Source of the DNA: CAZVUW01 sp964629825
GTDB lineage: Bacteria > Actinomycetota > Nitriliruptoria > Euzebyales > Egibacteraceae
Assembly (NCBI GenBank): GCA_964629825.1
Contig: CAZVUW010000034.1
Span: 1-27,241, forward strand
DNA length: 27,241 nucleotides
Reading direction: 5' to 3'
In this document: positions 7,643 through 14,736 of the stretch, in pieces
Numbering within the stretch: position 1 is the stretch's first letter
How the letters are laid out: each line of letters begins with the position of its first letter
Notes under the pieces: model-generated
Database searches by the model: none
What the model was told of the DNA's origin: nothing
Seen by the model: only the letters and a program-made list of their open reading frames with translations
Program-made: the position numbers and the translations under genes

Positions 7643-9298
7643 ATGGCCACGACGCTCGGTGAGGTCCTGCTGGACCAGGGCGTTATCGATGAGACCGGGC
7701 TGCGCGCCGCGATCGATGCGCAATCCCGGCAGGGCGGCTCGCTCGGCAAGGCGCTGCTCACCGAGGGGCTTGCGACCGAGCGCCAGATCATCGAGGCCAT
7801 CGCCCGCCAGTGCGGCATGCCCTTCGCCGACACCAGCGGGGGAGCGGTGGACCCGACCGCGGCGTCCCTGCTGCCGCGCGACGTAGCGCGCGAAGTCGTG
7901 GCGCTGCCGGTGGCGTTCGGTGACGGCGACGAGCTGATCGTCGCGATCGCAGACCCCTCGAACTCCGGCGCGCTGGAGCGGGTCGAGCAGGTGACCGGGC
8001 TGCGCGCCACCCCGGCGCTCGCCGTGCAGTCAGACCTGCGCAACGCGATCGAGCACCTCGCGGACGACACGCCCTCCGGCCTGACGTCCGCGCCCGCACC
8101 GCCCGCCGCTGCTCCCGGTGCTCCCGACGCGGTCGCAGGTGCCGGCACGGCTGCCGCTCCGGCGGAGGCCCCCAAGTCCGCCGGGTCGGCTGTGCAGACC
8201 TCTGGCCCGCTGCTGGCGTTCGAGGAGGACTCGCAGCTCGACCTCAACGAGCTGCTGGTCGAGCTGAAGGAGCGCGGCGGGTCCGACCTGCACCTCACGG
8301 CCGGCTACCCGCCCGCGATCCGCATCAACGGCGAGCTCCTGCCGATGGAGGGCCAGCCGGAGCTCACGCCGGCCGAGCTGCAGAAGATGCTGTACGGGAT
8401 CCTCACCCAGAAGCAGCGCGAGAAGTTCGAGAACAACCTCGAGCTCGACCTGTCCTATCAGGTGCCCGGCGCGGCGCGCTACCGCGTGAACATCTTCCAG
8501 CAGCGCGACTCCCTCGGCGCGGTCATGCGCATCATCCCGTTCGAGATCGTGCCGATCGAGAAGCTGGGGATCCCGGCGCAGGTCACCAACTTCGCCCACC
8601 TCCCGCGCGGCTTCGTTCTGGTCACCGGTCCGACCGGGTCGGGCAAGTCGACGACCCTCGCCTCGCTGATCGACGTGATCAACAAGGAGCGGGCCGCCCA
8701 CATCATGACCGTCGAGGACCCGATCGAGTTCCTCCACCAGCACAAGCGCTCGGTGGTCAACCAGCGTGAGGTCGGGACGGACACGCTCAGCTTCAACGAC
8801 GCGCTGAAGCACGTCCTGCGTCAGGACCCCGACGTGATCCTGGTCGGTGAGATGCGCGACCTCGAGACGATCCAGATCGCGCTGACCGCAGCCGAGACCG
8901 GTCACCTGGTGTTCGGAACGCTCCACACCCAAGACGCCCCGCAGACGATCGACCGCATCATCGACGTCTTCCCGCCGGAGCAGCAGGAGCAGATCCGGGT
9001 GATGCTCTCCGGCTCGCTCCAGGGCGTCGTCTGCCAGCAGCTGCTCAAGACCTCCGACGGGTCGAAGAGGGTCGTCGCCACCGAGGTGATGGTGGCCACC
9101 GCGGCCATCCGCAACCTCATCCGCGAGGGCAAGACCCACCAGATGTACTCGATGATCCAGGCCGGCAAGCAGCACGGCATGGTGACGATGGATCAGTCCC
9201 TGGCCGACCTCGTGCTCCAGGGCAAGGTCAGCTATCACACCGCCCTGGAGCGCTGCAACAACGTCGCCGACTTCAACCGCCTCTGCGGCCGGGCCTGA
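7643..9298 (+). CDS. pilT: pilus retraction ATPase PilT with extra N-terminal MshEN domain
   Basis: The protein has 551 aa, far longer than the roughly 350 aa usual for PilT. Residues 1-141 form an MshEN-type domain with two L-G-x-x-L-L-x-x-G repeats (residues 5-27 and 34-56). An Ala/Pro-rich linker spans about 143-190, then a full PilT core follows: SDLHLTAG, Walker A GPTGSGKST at 329-337, Walker B DPDVILVGEMRD from 395, LHTQDAPQTIDRIIDVFP, and the PilT signature AIRNLIREGK. The PilB-type CxxC pairs are absent. PilT drives pilus retraction. A GTG at 7553 would add 30 residues, but the ATG at 7643 has GGAGG at 7633-7637 and begins exactly at the domain, so it is preferred. pilC follows after 17 bases. 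Confidence 0.93.
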   Translation: MATTLGEVLLDQGVIDETGLRAAIDAQSRQGGSLGKALLTEGLATERQIIEAIARQCGMPFADTSGGAVDPTAASLLPRDVAREVVALPVAFGDGDELIVAIADPSNSGALERVEQVTGLRATPALAVQSDLRNAIEHLADDTPSGLTSAPAPPAAAPGAPDAVAGAGTAAAPAEAPKSAGSAVQTSGPLLAFEEDSQLDLNELLVELKERGGSDLHLTAGYPPAIRINGELLPMEGQPELTPAELQKMLYGILTQKQREKFENNLELDLSYQVPGAARYRVNIFQQRDSLGAVMRIIPFEIVPIEKLGIPAQVTNFAHLPRGFVLVTGPTGSGKSTTLASLIDVINKERAAHIMTVEDPIEFLHQHKRSVVNQREVGTDTLSFNDALKHVLRQDPDVILVGEMRDLETIQIALTAAETGHLVFGTLHTQDAPQTIDRIIDVFPPEQQEQIRVMLSGSLQGVVCQQLLKTSDGSKRVVATEVMVATAAIRNLIREGKTHQMYSMIQAGKQHGMVTMDQSLADLVLQGKVSYHTALERCNNVADFNRLCGRA

Positions 9299-9315
9299 CC
9301 CGAGGAGCACGATCC

Positions 9316-10545
9316 GTGGCAACCACCGTCGTCAAGTACGAGTACCAGGTCCGCGACCGCGCCGGGAAGACCATCAACGGCGCCATGGAGGCGCCCAACG
9401 AGCGCCTGGTCGCGACCAAGCTGCGGGAGATGGGCTACGCGCCCGTCTCGATCGCGCGGGCCAAAGAGAGCGCGCTCCAGAAGGAGATCACGATCCCGGG
9501 CTTCGCCAAGAAGGTGAAGACCGAGGACCTGGCGGTGTTCTCGCGCCAGTTCGCGACGATGATCAACTCGGGCGTGTCGCTGATCCGGGCGCTGAACATC
9601 CTCGCCGAGCAGACGGAGAACGAGAAGCTCGCCGACATCATCAAGGAGGTCCGCTCCGACGTAGAGGAGGGGCGCTCCCTGTCGGAGGCGATCGGCAAGC
9701 ACACCGACACGTTTCCCAAGCTGTACGTCGCGATGGTCCGCGCCGGCGAGACCGCCGGCATGCTCGACTCGGTGCTCCTGCGCGTGGCGGACACGATGGA
9801 GACCGACGTCGCGCTCAAGCGCAAGATCAAGTCGGCGCTGACCTACCCGGTCGTGGTGCTGATCATGGCCCTGCTGCTGTGCGGAGCGATGCTCGTCTTC
9901 ATCGTCCCGACCTTCGTCGGGCTGTTCGAGTCCCTCGGCGGGGAGCTGCCGCTGCCCACCAAGGTCATGCTCCTGCTGTCCGACCTGCTGCGCAGCTACT
10001 GGTACATCGTGATGCTCCTGCCGTTCGCCGTCTGGAAGGGCTTCAAGGAGGCGCGCAAGAAGCCGGAGATCCGCTTCCAGCTCGACCGGATCAAGCTGAA
10101 GCTGCCGGTCTTCGGCAACCTGTTCCACAAGATCGCGCTGTCGCGCTTCTCGCGGAACCTGGGCACCCTGCTGCGCGCCGGCGTGCCCATCCTGACCTCC
10201 CTGGAGATCACCGCCGACACGGTCAACAACGGCGTCATCGGCAACGCCGTCAACGACGTCAAGACCTCCGTCAAGGAGGGCGAGAGCGTCGCCCGGCCCC
10301 TGTCCGAGCACGAGGTCTTCCCGCCCATGGTCGTGCAGATGCTCGCCGTCGGTGAGGAGACCGGCGCCATGGACGAGATGCTGGTGAAGATCTCCGACTT
10401 CTACGACGGCGAGGTGACGGCCACCACCGAGTCGCTGACGGCGATGCTCGAGCCGCTGATGATCGGCGTGCTGGGCGGCCTGGTCGGCGCCATGGTGGTC
10501 GCCTTGTACATGCCGATGTTCAAGATCTTCGAGCTCATCCAGTAG
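9316..10545 (+). CDS. pilC: type IV pilus inner-membrane platform protein PilC
   Basis: The protein has 409 aa. Two GspF/T2SSF domains (about 70-193 and 275-397) share the F-S-R-x-(F/L) and (A/G)xxLLRAGVPxxxxL-type motifs. Hydrophobic segments lie at about 174-208, 221-240 and 377-405, the standard three-helix topology. PilC is the membrane platform that the PilB and PilT hexamers turn to insert or withdraw pilins. The start is GTG, supported by GAGGAG at 9302-9307 with eight-base spacing and the family-typical opening KYEYQVRDRAGKTINGAMEA. Its position 17 bases after pilT implies co-transcription with pilT. Length and sequence are ordinary for the family. Confidence 0.95.
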   Translation: MATTVVKYEYQVRDRAGKTINGAMEAPNERLVATKLREMGYAPVSIARAKESALQKEITIPGFAKKVKTEDLAVFSRQFATMINSGVSLIRALNILAEQTENEKLADIIKEVRSDVEEGRSLSEAIGKHTDTFPKLYVAMVRAGETAGMLDSVLLRVADTMETDVALKRKIKSALTYPVVVLIMALLLCGAMLVFIVPTFVGLFESLGGELPLPTKVMLLLSDLLRSYWYIVMLLPFAVWKGFKEARKKPEIRFQLDRIKLKLPVFGNLFHKIALSRFSRNLGTLLRAGVPILTSLEITADTVNNGVIGNAVNDVKTSVKEGESVARPLSEHEVFPPMVVQMLAVGEETGAMDEMLVKISDFYDGEVTATTESLTAMLEPLMIGVLGGLVGAMVVALYMPMFKIFELIQ

Positions 10546-10567
10546 GTCTGCGGCCGTGCCCGCCACC

Positions 10568-10618
10568 CCGGGCCGGTGTCACCAGTGGTCGCCCCGGCGG
10601 CATGGGGCACCGGCCCGG
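10568..10618 (+). terminator. inverted repeat between pilC and pilA (terminator or attenuator)
   Basis: Perfect 11-base arms (10568-10578 and 10608-10618) enclose a 29-base loop that can itself fold through CCCC/GGGG. The right arm is followed by CTCATTT, a weak T-rich tail. It could end or reduce read-through from pilTC just before the pilA promoter, or cap a processed pilA mRNA. The large loop lowers confidence in classical termination. Confidence 0.45.
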
Positions 10619-10636
10619 CTCATTTCAGAATTCTCG

Positions 10637-10663
10637 CTCAAGGTCTGCGGAGCTGTGACCGAG
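10637..10663 (+). promoter_or_regulatory. motility-sigma-like promoter for pilA
   Basis: GCTCAAGG contains CTCA at 10637-10640; after 17 bases comes ACCGAG (10658-10663), which keeps the CCGA core at the same spacing as at the other pilus promoters. The predicted 5' leader is about 44 bases. With a hairpin upstream and a strong terminator downstream, pilA appears to be its own transcription unit. Confidence 0.55.
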
Positions 10664-10713
10664 ACAGATGGGGTCATCGCACTCTTCTTCAACTCCCTCA
10701 AGGAGCGCACCAA

Positions 10714-11139
10714 ATGATCGCAGCGATCCGCAAGCGCCTGGAGCAGCGTGACGAGGGCTTCACCCTCATCGAGCTCCTCGTCGTCGTCATCATCATCGGC
10801 ATCCTGGCCGCCATCGCCATCCCGACCTTCCTGTCGCAGCGCGAGCGCGGCTGGCAGTCCGAGCTGACCAGCGCTGTGCGCAACGCCGCCCTCGAGGTCG
10901 AGGCCGCAGCCACTCAGACCGGCGGCACCTACCCCTCCACCACGGACGGCCAGGCCCTGGTGAACGACTTCCTCGAGAACGGCCTTGGCCAGGCGAACGA
11001 GACGACTCCGGTCGCCATCACCTACGCCCAGACCACGGACGGCTTCACCCTGACCGGCGCCCACGTCGAGCTCGACGGCGCCAGCCAGGAGTACGACAGC
11101 GCCGCGGGCGGCCTCCAGCCGTTCAACCCCGGCTCCTAG
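10714..11139 (+). CDS. pilA: major type IV pilin
   Basis: The protein is 141 aa with a textbook type IVa prepilin signal: a 15-residue basic leader, cleavage after Gly15, F16 as +1, Glu20 at +5, and the helix LLVVVIIIGILAAIAIPTFL. The mature protein would be about 126 aa, short for a pilin, with no cysteines in the globular part and so no disulfide D-loop. The globular domain contains TYPSTTDGQ and ends GLQPFNPGS. A GTG 138 bases upstream is in frame but lacks a leader; the ATG at 10714 has AAGGAG at 10700-10705. It is flanked by an inverted repeat and a strong terminator and has its own promoter-like element, as expected for the most abundant pilus subunit. Confidence 0.93.
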   Translation: MIAAIRKRLEQRDEGFTLIELLVVVIIIGILAAIAIPTFLSQRERGWQSELTSAVRNAALEVEAAATQTGGTYPSTTDGQALVNDFLENGLGQANETTPVAITYAQTTDGFTLTGAHVELDGASQEYDSAAGGLQPFNPGS

Positions 11140-11160
11140 CCCTCAGCGCACCACCCTGGA

Positions 11161-11189
11161 AGGGGCGGCCTTCGGGCCGCCTCTTTCCT
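11161..11189 (+). terminator. intrinsic terminator after pilA
   Basis: A 7-bp perfect GC stem (11164-11170 with 11175-11181) closed by a TTCG tetraloop, extendable to about 10 bp with one G-T pair, is followed directly by a T-rich tract (TTTCCTATT). It lies 21 bases after the pilA stop and ends the pilA transcript, separating it from the HTH-pilM operon. Confidence 0.88.
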
Positions 11190-11230
11190 ATTGGCCAAGG
11201 GCTGTGTTGCCAAAGTCGCCTTCGGTTGTG

Positions 11231-11257
11231 CTCAAGGCAGGACTGTCTGCATCCGAT
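11231..11257 (+). promoter_or_regulatory. motility-sigma-like promoter for the HTH-pilMNO operon
   Basis: GCTCAAGG contains CTCA at 11231-11234; after 17 bases comes TCCGAT (11252-11257). The predicted leader of about 58 bases contains a 6-bp hairpin (11279-11284 with 11291-11296). A TTGGC/GCCAA inverted repeat (11191-11195 and 11209-11213) lies just upstream and could be an operator, but that is speculative. Confidence 0.6.
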
Positions 11258-11321
11258 GCTTCCCTCGGGCCATCCCACATGGCCTGAAACGGCCATCGGG
11301 CCTTTCGAGAAGGGGAGCCGA

Positions 11322-11531
11322 ATGAGCACTGGACCGCTGGGCGATGACCGCCTGTTGACGGTCACGGAGATCGCCGAGCACATGCGCGTCTCAAGCATGA
11401 CCGTGTACCGGCTCATCAAGGGAAACCAGCTGCCGGCCATCCGCGTCGGCAAGAACTACCGGATCCGGTCGAAGGACCTCCAGGGCTACCTGGATGCCTC
11501 CCTCACCTTCGACCACGAGGCACGGGGCTAG
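11322..11531 (+). CDS. small helix-turn-helix DNA-binding protein (excisionase/MerR-like fold)
   Basis: The protein has 69 aa, essentially one winged-helix domain. LLTVTEIAEHMRVSSMTVYRLIKGNQLPAIRVGKNYRIRSKDLQGYL is the HTH_17/excisionase-family pattern (residues about 11-58), broadly similar in size and fold to BldC-type regulators. Such proteins bind DNA, often cooperatively, at promoters or recombination sites. No integrase, attachment site or other phage gene is nearby, so a regulator is likelier than an excisionase. The start at 11322 has GGGGAG just upstream; an in-frame TTG at 11226 is inside the promoter region and is rejected. The stop is four bases before the pilM ATG, so it is co-transcribed with pilMNO. 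Its targets are unknown; the pilus promoters are the obvious candidates. Confidence 0.85.
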   Translation: MSTGPLGDDRLLTVTEIAEHMRVSSMTVYRLIKGNQLPAIRVGKNYRIRSKDLQGYLDASLTFDHEARG

Positions 11532-11535
11532 CCAC

Positions 11536-12582
11536 ATGGCATCGCACATCGGACTTGACATCGGCACCAGCGCCGTGCGGGCGGTCCAGGTGTCGCTTGG
11601 GCGCGATGGCGCCACGGTCGAGCGCCTGGGCCAGGTGCTCCTGCCCTACGGCGCAGTTCGCGACGGCGAGATCGTCGACCGCGAGGCCGTGACCGAAGCG
11701 CTGAAGCTCCTGTGGTCCCGCTACGGCTTCAAGGGCCGCAAGGTCTCCCTGGGCGTGGCGAACCAGCAGGTGGTCGTGCGCCAGGTCGATCTCCCCTACA
11801 TGCCCGAGGAGGATCTGCGCGCCTCGCTGCCCTACCAGGTGGCGGACCTGATCCCGATCCCGATCGAGCAGGTCACCCTCGACTGCAGCATCCTCGAGCA
11901 CTACGAGAACGCCGAGGGGGAGCGCTTCAGCCGCGTGCTCGTGGTCGCAGCCCAGACCGGCATGGTCAACGGCATCCTCGAGGCCGTCCGCGCCGCCAAG
12001 CTCGAGCCGACGCTGCTCGACCTCGACGCCTTCGCGCTGCTGCGTGCGCTTCAGCCGCAGGAGGTCGTCGGCGACCGCTCCGGCGAGCTGCTGATCGGCA
12101 TCGGCTCGTCGGTCACCAACATCGTGGTCCACGAGCAGGGCATCCCGCGCTTCGTGCGCGTGCTGCTGATGGGCGGAAACCTCATCACCGAGGGGATCGT
12201 CGCGGCCGCCGACCTCACCTTCGACGAGGCAGAGCAGGTCAAGGCGCGCACCGGCCTGGTCCTCGACGGCCACCAAGACGAGACCAGCCGCATCATCGCC
12301 GAGCGGACCAGCCGCTTCGTGGACGAGATCCGCGGCTCCCTCGACTACTACACCGCCCAGGCCGACTCCGTGCCGGTTCAGCGCGTAGTCGTGACCGGCG
12401 GCGGGAGCCTGCTCGCCAACCTCACCGACCGCCTGTCCGCCGCCCTGCGGATGCCGGTCGAGGTCGGGCACGTCTTCTCCAACCTCCGCATCGGCAAGGT
12501 CGGCCTCACCGAGCAGCAGCTGGCCGAGGCCGAGCACTACCTGGCCGTCGCCGTCGGCCTGGCGCAGGGAGCCAGCTCATGA
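11536..12582 (+). CDS. pilM: type IV pilus assembly protein PilM
   Basis: The protein has 348 aa and an actin-like ATPase fold. It has phosphate-1 motif IGLDIGTSAVRAV (residues 5-17), the PilM pattern LPYMPEEDLRASLPYQVADLIPIPIEQ, phosphate-2-like IGIGSSVTNIVVHEQG, and the adenosine motif VVVTGGGSLLANL near the C-terminus. PilM is cytoplasmic, binds the N-terminal NLLP peptide of PilN and links the alignment complex to the motor. The upstream GTG in the same frame overlaps the HTH gene; the ATG at 11536 begins exactly at the conserved strand and is chosen. It overlaps pilN by four bases. Length and motifs are typical. Confidence 0.94.
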   Translation: MASHIGLDIGTSAVRAVQVSLGRDGATVERLGQVLLPYGAVRDGEIVDREAVTEALKLLWSRYGFKGRKVSLGVANQQVVVRQVDLPYMPEEDLRASLPYQVADLIPIPIEQVTLDCSILEHYENAEGERFSRVLVVAAQTGMVNGILEAVRAAKLEPTLLDLDAFALLRALQPQEVVGDRSGELLIGIGSSVTNIVVHEQGIPRFVRVLLMGGNLITEGIVAAADLTFDEAEQVKARTGLVLDGHQDETSRIIAERTSRFVDEIRGSLDYYTAQADSVPVQRVVVTGGGSLLANLTDRLSAALRMPVEVGHVFSNLRIGKVGLTEQQLAEAEHYLAVAVGLAQGASS

Positions 12583-13235
12583 GCATCGTCGTCAACCTCC
12601 TCCCGCGCGAGGTCGCGGTCCGCCGCCTGGAGCGGCGCACCACGATGCTCACCACGGCCTTCGTGCTGGTGTTCGCGGTCGCCCTCGCCGGCCTGTACAT
12701 ACTCAAGCTCGGCGAGATCGCCGACGCCGAGGCCGAGCGCGACATCGTCCAGGGCCAGGTCAGCCAGCTCGAGGCCGAGGTCGCCAGCCTGGAGCAGTAC
12801 CGCCTGCTCGCCGACGAGCTCGAGGCGCGCAACGCGGTTCTCGCCGCGGCCATGTCCGGCGAGGTGTCGCACGCGCGCATCCTCAACGACCTGTCGCTGG
12901 CCTTCCCGTCGACCGCGTCGCTGCGCAGCCTCCAGATCGCGTCGATCGGCTCCGATCCTGCGGCCGCCGGCGCCGAGGACGGGATCGACTTCGGCGACGA
13001 GGTCGCGCGCCTCTCCTACCAGGGCTACTCGACCGAGCGCTTCGCGCCGGGTGTCGAGGCGGTCCTGATCGAGTTCGACAAGGTCAGGTCCTTCTTCAAC
13101 ACGTTCGTCGACAGCGCCGCCGTCGAGAGCATCGGCGACACGGAGGTCACCGCCTTCTCCGGGACCGTCGGTCTGGACGACGAGGCCTACACCCGCCGCT
13201 ACGCCGACGGACTTCCCGAGGAGATCAACCAGTGA
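12579..13235 (+). CDS. pilN: type IV pilus assembly protein PilN
   Basis: The protein has 218 aa. The PilM-binding motif V-N-L-L-P lies at residues 5-9, followed by a basic segment, one transmembrane helix (about 23-42) and a predicted coiled coil (about 44-95) rich in Glu, Ala and Leu. The C-terminal half has a small alpha/beta domain with an acidic insert (about 125-145) and SFFNTFVDSAAVESI, as expected for the ferredoxin-like fold of PilN. PilN pairs with PilO on the outer face of the membrane. The start is fixed by the ATGA overlap with pilM. The frame is open far upstream, but only this start gives the NLLP N-terminus. Confidence 0.9.
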   Translation: MSIVVNLLPREVAVRRLERRTTMLTTAFVLVFAVALAGLYILKLGEIADAEAERDIVQGQVSQLEAEVASLEQYRLLADELEARNAVLAAAMSGEVSHARILNDLSLAFPSTASLRSLQIASIGSDPAAAGAEDGIDFGDEVARLSYQGYSTERFAPGVEAVLIEFDKVRSFFNTFVDSAAVESIGDTEVTAFSGTVGLDDEAYTRRYADGLPEEINQ

Positions 13236-13945
13236 CCGCCCGCCGTGCCCCCCTCATCGGGCTTCTGACCGCGGCGCTGCTCGCCGGCGCCTTCTACTTC
13301 CTGGCCTGGGGTCCCCGCAACGAGGACCTCGACGCGATCCGTCAGGAGACGGCGACCCTGGAGACGCAGCGCTCGTCGCTCAACAACGAGCTCGTGCGCC
13401 TGCGCGAGATCGAGAGCAACCAGGTCCAGATCCGCACCGCGCTGTCGCGGCTCGAGGAGTACATCCCCTCCGGCCCCGCCCAGTCCACCGCCGTGCGCCA
13501 GCTCCAGGTCGCGGCCGACCAGGCCGGGGTCGACATCGCCAGCCTGGTGTTCGACGCACCCGTCCTGATCCCGGAGGCCCCGCCGACGGGCTCCCCCGAC
13601 ACCGCCGTGGCGCGCATCCCGGTGACCATGACGGTCGAGGGTGGCTACTTCCAGGCCGTGGACTTCTTCCGCCGCCTGGAGGTGGAGACGCCCCGCGCGA
13701 TCCTGCTCAACAACCTCAGCCTGGTCGAATCGGAGGACACCTTCCCGGTCCTTGCCACCACCTGGACGGGCGATCTGTTCGCGATCGTCCCGGCCGCCGC
13801 CGGCCAGCCGGCCGACGGGTCCGCCACGCCGCCGGCGCCGACCGAGGAGCCGGCCGAGGGCGACGCCCCCGCCGACGCCAGCACCAGCACCGACACCACC
13901 CAGGCGTCGGCCGAAGCCCCGACCGCGGAGGGCGCAGAGTCATGA
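13232..13945 (+). CDS. pilO: type IV pilus assembly protein PilO
   Basis: The protein has 237 aa: one N-terminal transmembrane helix (about 8-26), a coiled coil (about 29-75), then a ferredoxin-like domain including MTVEGGYFQAVDFFRRLEVETPRAILLNNLSL, which is characteristic of PilO. The last 50 or so residues form a Pro/Ala/Glu/Thr-rich tail not needed for the fold. PilO forms heterodimers with PilN and helps align or gate the pilus. The start is GTG in a GTGA overlap with the pilN stop. The tail is low complexity and similar in composition to the linker of the next protein, as if both cross a thick cell wall layer; that interpretation is inference. Confidence 0.88.
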   Translation: MTARRAPLIGLLTAALLAGAFYFLAWGPRNEDLDAIRQETATLETQRSSLNNELVRLREIESNQVQIRTALSRLEEYIPSGPAQSTAVRQLQVAADQAGVDIASLVFDAPVLIPEAPPTGSPDTAVARIPVTMTVEGGYFQAVDFFRRLEVETPRAILLNNLSLVESEDTFPVLATTWTGDLFAIVPAAAGQPADGSATPPAPTEEPAEGDAPADASTSTDTTQASAEAPTAEGAES

Positions 13946-14700
13946 CGGCAACTCCCGAGAAGCAGCAGCTCGGCAAGGGCTTCCGCATCGCCCTGATCGC
14001 GGTCGTGGCGCTGGCCGCCCTGTACGCGCTGTACATGTTCGTGATCGCGCCGCTGCTCAGCGGTGAGGACCAGGCGGCGGACCCCCTCGCCACCGAGGTC
14101 GTCGCCGCGCCCGAGGCGACCCAGCCGCCGGCCGGGACCGCGTCCGAGGCGGCGTCTGAGGTCGCCTCTGACGTCGGGGCCGAGGACGCCGAGGCGACGG
14201 CTGAAGCCGCGTCCGAGGCCCCCGAGCCGCCCGCGGACACCGCGACCGAGGAGGCGCCGCTGCCGGAGACCTTCGAGGTCTTCACGGCGCGCGACCCGTT
14301 CCAGCAGCTGGTCGAGCCGGACTCCGGCACGGGCGAGGCGACGCAGACCCAGTCCGAGGCCGCCAGCTCCGAGACCGCGACGGCGACGCCGACCTCGACC
14401 GCGGCCGCGACGCCGACCACCACCACAACCACGACCACGACCGACGCCACGCAGGAGAGCAAGACGGGCCTGCCGGCGACGCGGGTGGGCGAGACGATCA
14501 TCCGGATCGTCGACGTCACCCCCGGAACCGACGGCGTGGAGCGCGCGAACGTCACCGTCAACGGCGCCGGCTACACCGTCGCCGAGGGCGAGACCTTCGC
14601 GACCTCCTTCAAGGTCCTCGACATCACCGACCAGTGCGCGACCCTGCTGTACGGCGACAGCCGCTTCAGCCTCTGCGCCGGTGAGGAGATCCGGAAGTAG
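13942..14700 (+). CDS. PilP-like bitopic pilus assembly protein
   Basis: The protein has 252 aa: a transmembrane helix at about 15-39, then a long Ala/Glu/Pro/Thr-rich linker. Inside the linker is FEVFTARDPFQQLV (from residue 111), which recalls the R-(N/D)-P-F peptide of PilP and GspC proteins. A run of nine threonines spans 159-167. The C-terminal 75 residues form a beta-rich domain (ETIIRIVDVTPG, VNGAGYTVAEGETF, FKVLDITDQCATLLYGD) like the PilP/GspC homology region, with C232 and C245 possibly disulfide-bonded. In diderms PilP contacts the secretin; none is seen here. It is the last gene of the pilMNO operon (ATGA overlap). Assignment rests on position, topology and domain pattern. Confidence 0.68.
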   Translation: MTATPEKQQLGKGFRIALIAVVALAALYALYMFVIAPLLSGEDQAADPLATEVVAAPEATQPPAGTASEAASEVASDVGAEDAEATAEAASEAPEPPADTATEEAPLPETFEVFTARDPFQQLVEPDSGTGEATQTQSEAASSETATATPTSTAAATPTTTTTTTTTDATQESKTGLPATRVGETIIRIVDVTPGTDGVERANVTVNGAGYTVAEGETFATSFKVLDITDQCATLLYGDSRFSLCAGEEIRK

Positions 14701-14714
14701 CCCCGGATCTCCTC
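14683..14714 (+). terminator. hairpin across the stop codon of the PilP-like gene
   Basis: Perfect 12-base arms (14683-14694 and 14703-14714) with an eight-base loop containing the TAG stop form a very stable stem. No T tract follows, but a second small hairpin (14714-14718 with 14722-14726) does. It probably ends or slows transcription of the pilus operon before aroC. Confidence 0.6.
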
Positions 14715-14736
14715 CGACGCCGTCGGCGCGGTCATG

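Noticed and set aside
10576..10713. Longer PilA starting at GTG 10576.
   Set aside because: It would destroy the prepilin leader and begin inside the inverted repeat; the ATG at 10714 has AAGGAG and a proper 15-residue leader.
11322..11531. Excisionase-like protein taken as a sign of a prophage or integrative element.
   Set aside because: No integrase, attachment repeat, tRNA or phage gene is near; it is tightly coupled to pilM and shares the pilus promoter type.
14410..14445. Repeated ACC/ACG codons as a tandem repeat element.
   Set aside because: They encode a threonine run in the PilP-like linker and are in frame; simple low-complexity coding sequence.
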